A DNA stretch of 5,713 bases, taken from NCBI GenBank assembly GCA_002293345.1, contig DBDB01000089.1, forward strand, positions 7,807 to 13,519, given 5' to 3'. A program made the translations under genes and the position numbers. Origin of the DNA: Alistipes sp. UBA943. Lineage in GTDB: Bacteria; Bacteroidota; Bacteroidia; Bacteroidales; Rikenellaceae. The notes beneath the pieces are model-generated. The model saw only the letters and a program-made list of their open reading frames with translations. It was not told the DNA's origin and did not search any database. Positions 1-4,357 of this stretch are shown one piece after another (the first letter of the stretch is position 1; the number at the start of each line of letters is the position of its first letter).

Positions 1-36
1 CTCCGAAAAGGGTACAGGGGGGTCGTTGAGAAATAA
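1..36 (+). CDS. Possible C-terminal tail of an upstream gene (partial)
   Basis: Frame 1 is open from the first base and closes at a TAA at 34-36, encoding a short basic tail, LRKGYRGVVEK. It would end 11 bases before the PAP2 start, matching the tight packing of the genes that follow, so the operon may begin outside the window. Eleven codons are far too few to identify a product, and an open frame this short can occur by chance. The other two forward frames give no better candidate. Confidence 0.3.
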   Translation, partial: LRKGYRGVVEK

Positions 37-47
37 AAACAAAACTT

Positions 48-644
48 ATGGACACAAGACTTTTTGAGATTTTGAATTTTGACGGTGGTCCGGTCATGGA
101 TCGCGTGATGATGGGTGTGACGAGCGCTTGGATATGGATCCCGTTCTATGTGTTGGCGTTGTGGTTCGTGTGGCACGAGAGAAGGAGCAGCCCTTGGAGA
201 CGCGTGCTGTTCTTCATGTTGGCATGGGCCGTCACGGTGGCACTGGCGGATGTCGTGTGTGGAGTCTTCAAACACACGGGATTGCTTGCCGACCTGTTTC
301 CTCAGATTCCCGGACGACTCCGTCCCATGTACACGCCCGGACTCGATGTGCATTTCATCCGCGAGGGCGGTTTGTACGGTACCGTGTCCGGTCACGCGGC
401 CACGGCATTCTCGCTCGTCACGTTCGCATCGTTGGAGGTGCGTCGCACGTGGTTCACCATCGCGGGAGTCGTGCTCGCATTGCTGATCTGTTACTCGCGT
501 ATCTATCTCGGCTATCATTTCCCGATGGATCTGCTCTACGGCATGCTTGTCGGTCTGGCTCTCGGCTTCGGTGGGTACGCGGGCTACAAAAAATTGCTTA
601 TATTTGTCGACAGTAAGACAAACAAGAGAAATCAGAGAGAATAA
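48..644 (+). CDS. PAP2-family membrane phosphatase
   Basis: This is a 198-residue integral membrane protein of the type 2 phosphatidic acid phosphatase superfamily, which removes phosphate from lipid phosphates or diphosphates such as undecaprenyl diphosphate, phosphatidylglycerophosphate or lipid A. Visible signatures are R92-P93 (second half of motif 1), S114-G115-H116 (motif 2, nucleophile-assisting His) and S150-R151 with H157 and D161 (motif 3, SRxxxxxHxxxD). Hydrophobic stretches near residues 28-42, 53-73, 135-149 and 162-180 fit a multi-pass protein, with a basic C-terminal tail. The ATG at 48 is preceded by an in-frame TGA at 27-29, so it is the first available ATG. Motif 1 is unusual: the nearest upstream lysine, K75, is 16 residues from R92 instead of the usual six. 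The gene ends one base before lysS and probably shares its transcript. The substrate cannot be told from sequence; a role in recycling the undecaprenyl carrier or in trimming lipid A is a guess. Confidence 0.9.
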   Translation: MDTRLFEILNFDGGPVMDRVMMGVTSAWIWIPFYVLALWFVWHERRSSPWRRVLFFMLAWAVTVALADVVCGVFKHTGLLADLFPQIPGRLRPMYTPGLDVHFIREGGLYGTVSGHAATAFSLVTFASLEVRRTWFTIAGVVLALLICYSRIYLGYHFPMDLLYGMLVGLALGFGGYAGYKKLLIFVDSKTNKRNQRE

Positions 645-645
645 T

Positions 646-2154
646 ATGCACCAAGAGCTGAGTGAACAGGAGATTTTGCGGCGTGAGTCGTTGCAACAGA
701 TCCGTGACTTGGGGATCGACCCCTATCCGGCGGCACAATATGTCGTTACAGCCACTGCCGACGAGATAACCCGGAATTTCGATGCCGAAAAGCAGAACTA
801 TCAATCGGTGCGGATCGCGGGACGCATCATGTCGCGGCGTATCATGGGCAGCGTGTCGTTCTTCGAGCTACAGGACCACACGGGACGCATCCAGGTCTAT
901 ATCAAACGTGACGATGTGTGTCCCGAGGGGGATCCGACGCTCTACAACACCGTGTTCAAAAAGTTGTTGGATATCGGTGATATCGTGGGTGTCGAAGGAT
1001 TCGCGTTCGTCACGCAAACAGGACAGACGTCGGTGCATTGCCAGAAATTGACACTGATCTCGAAGTCCCTGAAACCGTTGCCGATCGTCAAGGAGAAGGA
1101 CGGGCAGTTGTTCGATGAGGTGACGGATCCCGAGTTGCGGTATCGCCAACGCTATGTCGACCTGATCATCAATCCGCAGGTGCGTGAAGTGTTTATCCAG
1201 CGGACGAAGATCATGAACACGATGCGGGCCTTCTTCAGCGAGCATGGATACCTGGAGGTCGAGACACCGATCCTGCAACCCCTTGCCGGTGGTGCTGCGG
1301 CGCGTCCGTTCATCACGCACCACAACGCGCTCGATATGCCGCTGTACCTGCGTATCGCCAACGAGTTGTACCTCAAACGGTTGATCGTCGGGGGGTACGA
1401 CGGGGTGTACGAATTCGCGAAGGATTTCCGCAACGAGGGGATGGATCGCACGCACAATCCTGAGTTCACGGTGATGGAGATCTATATTGCCTATAAGGAT
1501 TACCTGTGGATGATGGAGTTCACGGAGCAGATGCTGGAACGCATCGCGATGGCACTTCACGGTACCACTGAAATGATGATAGGGGAGCATAAGGTGTCGT
1601 TCAAGGCGCCCTTCCGGCGTATCACGATGACGGACGCGATTCGCGAAAAGACGGGCTATGACATAACCGGTCAGACTGAAGATCAGCTCCGCGAGGCGTG
1701 TAAGAAATTGGGTGTCGACGTGGATAAGACGATGGGCAAAGGGAAGCTTGTCGACGCGATCTTCGGGCAGTTCTGTGAGGATGAGCTCATTCAGCCCACC
1801 TTCGTGATGGATTACCCGATCGAGATGTCGCCCCTGTGCAAACGCCATCGCTCTAATCCCGAGCTAACGGAACGTTTCGAGTTATTCGTGAACGGTAAAG
1901 AGTTGTGCAATGCCTACTCCGAGTTGAACGACCCCATCGACCAGCTCGACCGTTTCGAGGAGCAACTCAAACTGTCGCAAAAAGGTGACGATGAGGCGAT
2001 GTGTATCGACATGGATTTTGTGCGTGCCCTCGAATATGGCATGCCGTCATGTTCCGGTATGGGTATCGGTATCGACCGTCTCACCATGTTCATGACCAAT
2101 CAGCCGTCCATTCAGGATGTGCTGTTCTTCCCACAACTCAAACCCGAGAAATAA
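646..2154 (+). CDS. lysS: Lysyl-tRNA synthetase, class II
   Basis: LysS charges tRNA-Lys with lysine using ATP in the cytoplasm. The product is 502 residues. An N-terminal OB-fold anticodon-binding domain spans roughly 55-145 (IAGRIMSRRIMG, ELQDHTGRIQVYI). The class II catalytic domain follows: motif 1 region at about 200-213 (GYLEVETPIL), motif 2 at 261-275 (FRNEGMDRTHNPEFT), the lysine and ATP pocket around 408-430 (LTERFELFVNGKE, NAYSELNDP), and motif 3 at 471-480 (GMGIGIDRLT). The frame stays open upstream, but the ATG at 646 begins the sequence that aligns with family members (HQELSEQEILRRES), and starting there avoids a long overlap with the PAP2 gene; only one base separates the two. 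From memory, Bacteroides LysS continues about 70 residues beyond this C-terminus, whereas this one stops at LFFPQLKPEK, as in E. coli. The next gene follows after one base, so no hidden frameshifted extension fits. Confidence 0.98.
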   Translation: MHQELSEQEILRRESLQQIRDLGIDPYPAAQYVVTATADEITRNFDAEKQNYQSVRIAGRIMSRRIMGSVSFFELQDHTGRIQVYIKRDDVCPEGDPTLYNTVFKKLLDIGDIVGVEGFAFVTQTGQTSVHCQKLTLISKSLKPLPIVKEKDGQLFDEVTDPELRYRQRYVDLIINPQVREVFIQRTKIMNTMRAFFSEHGYLEVETPILQPLAGGAAARPFITHHNALDMPLYLRIANELYLKRLIVGGYDGVYEFAKDFRNEGMDRTHNPEFTVMEIYIAYKDYLWMMEFTEQMLERIAMALHGTTEMMIGEHKVSFKAPFRRITMTDAIREKTGYDITGQTEDQLREACKKLGVDVDKTMGKGKLVDAIFGQFCEDELIQPTFVMDYPIEMSPLCKRHRSNPELTERFELFVNGKELCNAYSELNDPIDQLDRFEEQLKLSQKGDDEAMCIDMDFVRALEYGMPSCSGMGIGIDRLTMFMTNQPSIQDVLFFPQLKPEK

Positions 2155-2155
2155 G

Positions 2156-2971
2156 ATGAAAAAGATAGGACTACTGGCCGGAGGAGGGCAAATGCCCGTG
2201 AAAATTATTGAGAGTTGCCTCAGTCGCGGGATCGAGGTGTATGTGGCGGGATTGGTGCCGTTTGCCGAGGAGGAGACGTTTAAGGATGTGCCGCACGTGA
2301 TGGCCAAGTTGGGTGAGGTGGGGAAAATGAAGCAATTCTTCAAGGAGCATGGCGTGGTGGATCTCGTGATGGCCGGTGGTATCAAGCGTCCGTCTCTAAA
2401 GGAGTTGATTCCCGATTGGGAGGGGGCGAAAGTCATTGCGCGTCTGGCGATGAAACGTCTCGGTGATGATAAGTTATTCCGTGCCGTGACCAAAGAGACC
2501 GAACGAATGGGATTCAGAATTCTCGGGATCGAGGATGTGGCTCCCGAAATGATGTTCTACGAGGGGGTGTATGGCAAAGTGAAGCCCTCCAAAGAGGATA
2601 TGGATGATATCAAGCGTGGTATCGAGGTAGCCAAAGCGCTCGGGGCTGTCGATGTGGGACAGGCCGTGGTCGTACAGGAAGGGATGGTGCTCGCCGTCGA
2701 GGCGGTGGAAGGTACGGATGCAATGCTGTCACGTGCCAATAGTGTGAAGAAAGAGGGCAAAGCTCCCGTGATGGTAAAAATCAAAAAGCCGGGACAGGAT
2801 ACGCGCACAGATATGCCGGCCATGGGGCTGCAGACCATCGAGGGACTCAAGAAGTACGGTATGGGCGGCATCGCTGTGGAAGCTGGCGGAATCCTGGTGA
2901 TCGAGCGTGACGAGGTGATCCGCATGGCCGACGAAGCAGGAATATTTATCATCGGAATGAAGATCAAATAA
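2156..2971 (+). CDS. lpxI: UDP-2,3-diacylglucosamine pyrophosphatase LpxI
   Basis: LpxI (formerly DUF1009) hydrolyses UDP-2,3-diacylglucosamine to lipid X and UMP, the fourth step of lipid A synthesis, at the cytoplasmic side of the inner membrane. The 271-residue product has the usual family length. The N-terminal domain opens with the glycine-rich IGLLAGGGQMP (4-14) and contains MAGGIKRPSL (72-81). GDDKLFRAV (103-111) leads into the C-terminal domain, which carries DVGQAVVVQEGMVLAVEAVEGTDAML (166-191) and the KKPGQDTRTDMPAMG loop (210-224), whose acidic residues D215 and D219 belong to the conserved region tied to catalysis in this metal-dependent family. The ATG at 2156 lies one base after the lysS stop; an in-frame extension upstream would overlap lysS and has no family similarity. 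LpxI is unrelated to LpxH, which does the same step in many other Gram-negatives. Co-transcription with lysS and the PAP2 gene is inferred from spacing. Confidence 0.95.
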   Translation: MKKIGLLAGGGQMPVKIIESCLSRGIEVYVAGLVPFAEEETFKDVPHVMAKLGEVGKMKQFFKEHGVVDLVMAGGIKRPSLKELIPDWEGAKVIARLAMKRLGDDKLFRAVTKETERMGFRILGIEDVAPEMMFYEGVYGKVKPSKEDMDDIKRGIEVAKALGAVDVGQAVVVQEGMVLAVEAVEGTDAMLSRANSVKKEGKAPVMVKIKKPGQDTRTDMPAMGLQTIEGLKKYGMGGIAVEAGGILVIERDEVIRMADEAGIFIIGMKIK

Positions 2972-2974
2972 CTT

Positions 2975-3012
2975 TTTTCTAAAACCTTTTTTACTTCCAC
3001 TGCCCCTTTTTT
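2975..3012 (+). repeat. Pyrimidine-rich intergenic repeat copy after lpxI
   Basis: Immediately after the lpxI stop comes TTTTCTAAAACCTTTT (2975-2990), identical to 5674-5689 downstream of rimO. Overlapping its end is CTTTTTTACTTCC (2986-2998), identical to 5637-5649. It continues as ACTGCCCC and a T run, resembling the sequence after rimO with a ten-base stretch (CTAAAACCCC) missing. It looks like a rearranged or internally deleted member of the repeat that brackets ftsY-rimO. No stem precedes these T runs, so I do not call it a terminator. Confidence 0.65.
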
Positions 3013-3020
3013 ATCAACAA

Positions 3021-3084
3021 TCCATAGGTTTTACCTATCGTTTTGCGAAATCCTATAAGTTTTATTTATAATTTTGCGAAATCC
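3021..3084 (+). repeat. Tandem pair of ~31-base hairpin units
   Basis: Two adjacent units each consist of a TCC border, a small palindrome and a shared tail TTTTGCGAAATCC (3041-3053 and 3072-3084). Unit 1 has stem ATAGG (3024-3028) / CCTAT (3034-3038) around the loop TTTTA. Unit 2 has the corresponding ATAAG / TTTAT (3055-3059 / 3065-3069) around the same TTTTA loop, extended by an outer T-A pair. The stem bases differ in compensating fashion, so pairing is kept. The second TCC is shared between the units, and the last one runs into the terminator stem. Confidence 0.7.
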
Positions 3085-3111
3085 GGGTGAGTTACTTCAT
3101 CCGGTTTTTTT
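3083..3111 (+). terminator. Rho-independent terminator downstream of lpxI
   Basis: The stem CCGGGTGA (3083-3090) pairs with TCATCCGG (3097-3104), eight pairs including one G-T wobble, around a six-base loop GTTACT. Seven T residues follow (3105-3111). This is the clearest terminator in the window and would end the PAP2-lysS-lpxI transcript, leaving a 3' untranslated stretch of roughly 110 bases that includes the tandem hairpins. The upstream A-run/downstream T-run asymmetry supports action on the + strand. Confidence 0.75.
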
Positions 3112-3197
3112 AAATCGGACTCGGGCGGATTGGCGGGTCGCAAACCAATGTGGCGAAGACGCTTTTATATATATTGGGGAGGAATGAGGTTTTTGGT

Positions 3198-3224
3198 CGC
3201 GCGGACAAACCGCGCGTAGCGCGG
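3198..3224. repeat. CG-rich palindrome with two alternative stems
   Basis: CGCGCGG (3198-3204) pairs perfectly with CCGCGCG (3210-3216) around the loop ACAAA. The middle segment can instead pair forward: CCGCGC (3210-3215) with GCGCGG (3219-3224) around GTA. The two hairpins share the middle segment and cannot form together. Confidence 0.75.
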
Positions 3225-3287
3225 TAGTTTCGTTTGCGAAAGAATTTGGCGAAAGCTTGATTTCGTAAAAATTCATGAGCAAATGGA

Positions 3288-3317
3288 ACGGAAAGCCGTC
3301 AGGCTTTGGCCTCACGG
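3288..3317. repeat. Chained hairpin, alternative stems
   Basis: AAAGCC (3292-3297) pairs with GGCTTT (3302-3307) around GTCA. Alternatively CCGTCAGGC (3296-3304) pairs with GCCTCACGG (3309-3317) around TTTG, with eight Watson-Crick pairs and one central C-C mismatch. A third option is ACGG (3288-3291) with CCGT (3296-3299). The middle segment again chooses between its upstream and downstream partner. Confidence 0.7.
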
Positions 3318-3324
3318 AAGAAGT

Positions 3325-3343
3325 GGAGATGCAAAGCATCTCC
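3325..3343. repeat. Perfect 8-bp hairpin
   Basis: GGAGATGC (3325-3332) and GCATCTCC (3336-3343) are perfect complements around a three-base AAA loop. It has no following T run, so it is not an obvious terminator. It sits between the two neighbouring chained hairpins. Confidence 0.75.
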
Positions 3344-3380
3344 CAAAAGTTTTTGGTGCCGCTTTTCACCAAAAAGCGGC
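3343..3380. repeat. Interlocked pair of 9-bp stems
   Basis: TTTTTGGTG (3350-3358) is a perfect complement of CACCAAAAA (3367-3375). GCCGCTTTT (3358-3366) is a perfect complement of AAAAGCGGC (3372-3380). The two nine-pair stems interleave, so they are largely exclusive or could combine as a compact pseudoknot with shortened stems. Upstream, CCAAA (3343-3347) can also pair with TTTGG (3352-3356). This is the strongest structured spot in the intergenic region. Confidence 0.75.
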
Positions 3381-3415
3381 GGTCTTAAAACCAAAAAAGC
3401 GACGGTGGGGTCTTA
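3368..3415. repeat. Imperfect direct repeat (ACCAAAAA..GCGRCGG..TCTTA)
   Basis: The unit ACCAAAAAGCGGCGG followed by TCTTA (3368-3387) recurs at 3390-3415 as ACCAAAAAAGCGACGG, then TGGGG, then TCTTA. On the complementary strand the unit reads TAAGACC...GYCGCTTTTT..GGT, which resembles the reiterated TAARACC/T-run pattern downstream of rimO. The second unit lies mostly inside the inverted-repeat arm. Confidence 0.65.
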
Positions 3416-3429
3416 GGGAAGTAAAAAAG
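3394..3429 (-). repeat. Inverted repeat arm upstream of ftsY
   Basis: Read on the - strand from 3429 leftward, this is CTTTTTTACTTCCCTAA, then G, then ACCCCAC, C, GTCGCTTTTT. It matches 5637-5672 on the + strand at 34 of 36 positions; the two differences are transitions (G/A and C/T). The arm ends eight bases before the ftsY -7 box and 34 bases before the ftsY ATG, so the T-rich orientation points away from ftsY. Confidence 0.85.
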
Positions 3430-3436
3430 AAAAAGT

Positions 3437-3444
3437 TATCTTTG
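3437..3444 (+). promoter_or_regulatory. Bacteroidetes-type -7 promoter box for ftsY-rimO
   Basis: TATCTTTG matches the Bacteroidetes primary sigma factor -7 consensus TAnnTTTG. It would start transcription around 3450, giving a leader of about 10-15 bases before the ftsY ATG at 3464. A clear -33 TTTG is not seen; the closest is TTAG at 3413-3416, 20 bases upstream and inside the repeat arm. No Shine-Dalgarno sequence is evident in the leader, which is common in this phylum. Confidence 0.55.
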
Positions 3445-3463
3445 TCGTCTCAATACAAAGACC

Positions 3464-4357
3464 ATGGCTATCAGTAATATATTTTCAAAACTGTCGCGGG
3501 CGATCGTAGGGAAATCTACCGTCGATGCGAACCTGCTCGATGATCTCGAAGAGATTCTGATCACTTCGGACGTCGGGGTCGAAACGACCGTCAAGATCAT
3601 CGAGCATATCGAGGTACGTGTGGCACGTGACAAGTACATGAATGCCGCCGAGCTGCAGGGCATCCTGCGTGACGAGATTGTCCAACTACTCAACCCCGTG
3701 CCGGCACAGGAGATTCGTCCCGACATTCCCTACGTCATCATGGTCGTCGGGGTGAACGGGGCGGGGAAAACAACCACCATCGGGAAACTCGCGGCGCAAT
3801 TCGCACGGGAAGGTAAAAAAGTGTTTATCGGTGCCGCCGACACATTCCGTGCCGCGGCGATCGACCAACTGGACGTGTGGGCACAGCGTGCCGGTGCCAC
3901 GATGGTGCATCAACAGATGGGATCCGATCCGGCTTCCGTGGCGTTCGACACGTTGACGTCGGCCGTGGCGAATCATGCCGATGTCGTGCTCATCGACACC
4001 GCCGGACGGCTGCACAACAAAGTCGGGCTGATGAACGAACTGACCAAAATCCGTAACGTGATGTCGAAAGTGATTCCCGAAGCCCCCCAGGAGGTGATGC
4101 TCGTCGTCGACGGATCGACAGGGCAAAATGCGTTCGAGCAGGCCAAACAGTTTTCACAAGCCACGCAGGTCAACTCGCTGACCATCACAAAATTAGACGG
4201 TACGGCCAAAGGCGGCGTGGTGATCGGGATCAGCGACCGGTTCCATATTCCGGTGCGCTATATCGGTGTCGGCGAGGGGATCGACCAGCTGAAAAAGTTC
4301 GACCGCGAGGAGTTTGTCAACACGTTGCTGGAAGATGGTGCGGAAGCGAAAAATTAA
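3464..4357 (+). CDS. ftsY: Signal recognition particle receptor FtsY
   Basis: FtsY is the SRP-family GTPase that receives ribosome-nascent chain complexes bound to Ffh/4.5S RNA and delivers them to the Sec translocon at the inner membrane. The 297 residues form an N domain (about 1-80, with LEEILITSDVGVETT at 28-42) and a G domain with P-loop GVNGAGKTTT (96-105), DTFRAAAIDQL (126-136), DTAGRL (178-183), TKLDGTAKGGV (242-252, guanine specificity) and GVGEGIDQL (268-276). The start is forced: upstream in frame no ATG, GTG or TTG occurs before the TAA at 3422-3424. The protein begins nearly at the N domain (MAISNIFSKLSRAI) and lacks the acidic A domain of E. coli; from memory it is about 20 residues shorter at the N-terminus than Bacteroides FtsY. 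Membrane binding would have to rely on this first amphipathic segment. rimO begins inside its 3' end. Confidence 0.97.
   Translation: MAISNIFSKLSRAIVGKSTVDANLLDDLEEILITSDVGVETTVKIIEHIEVRVARDKYMNAAELQGILRDEIVQLLNPVPAQEIRPDIPYVIMVVGVNGAGKTTTIGKLAAQFAREGKKVFIGAADTFRAAAIDQLDVWAQRAGATMVHQQMGSDPASVAFDTLTSAVANHADVVLIDTAGRLHNKVGLMNELTKIRNVMSKVIPEAPQEVMLVVDGSTGQNAFEQAKQFSQATQVNSLTITKLDGTAKGGVVIGISDRFHIPVRYIGVGEGIDQLKKFDREEFVNTLLEDGAEAKN

Larger units (their letters stand above)
3112..3429. other. Structured intergenic element with dense hairpins
   Basis: This stretch of about 320 bases between the lpxI terminator and the ftsY promoter holds no gene I can support but many inverted repeats, several listed separately. 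At its left end CCAAT (3145-3149) can pair with ATTGG at 3129-3133 or with ATTGG at 3173-3177. Short stems TTTCG/CGAAA (3228-3241) and CGAAA/TTTCG (3250-3265) follow the CG-rich palindrome. Its right edge is one arm of the inverted repeat around ftsY-rimO. The + strand has short open frames and the - strand a 91-codon one (3097-3372), none with recognisable protein features. It may be a dispersed intergenic repeat, a structured RNA gene or a decayed mobile element; the sequence does not choose between them. Confidence 0.55.

Noticed and set aside
868..1848. Long antisense open frame (326 codons) opposite lysS
   Set aside because: It is the shadow of a strongly supported lysS reading frame in a GC-rich gene; its translation is rich in His, Arg and Leu, with no recognisable domain.
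3097..3372. 91-codon - strand open frame as a real gene
   Set aside because: No promoter, no recognisable motif, and it spans the lpxI terminator arm and most of the palindromes; better explained by the repeat structure.
3112..3429. Insertion sequence or MITE with terminal inverted repeats
   Set aside because: The left edge near 3105-3130 does not match the right edge at 3394-3429 in inverted orientation, and no target-site duplication or transposase is visible. The inverted partner of the right edge lies beyond rimO instead.
3343..3436. CRISPR array
   Set aside because: The repeats are imperfect, palindromic and of unequal length, without regular unique spacers.
3112..3463. Known riboswitch or tRNA gene upstream of ftsY
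   Set aside because: I found no cloverleaf, no TTCGA-type T-loop with CCA-end context, and no recognisable riboswitch core; the putative start site at about 3450 would also leave the element outside the ftsY leader.
3283..3477. 64-codon + strand open frame running into the start of ftsY
   Set aside because: It crosses the hairpins, the repeat arm and the ftsY promoter, has a lysine-rich low-complexity translation, and overlaps the well-supported ftsY start.
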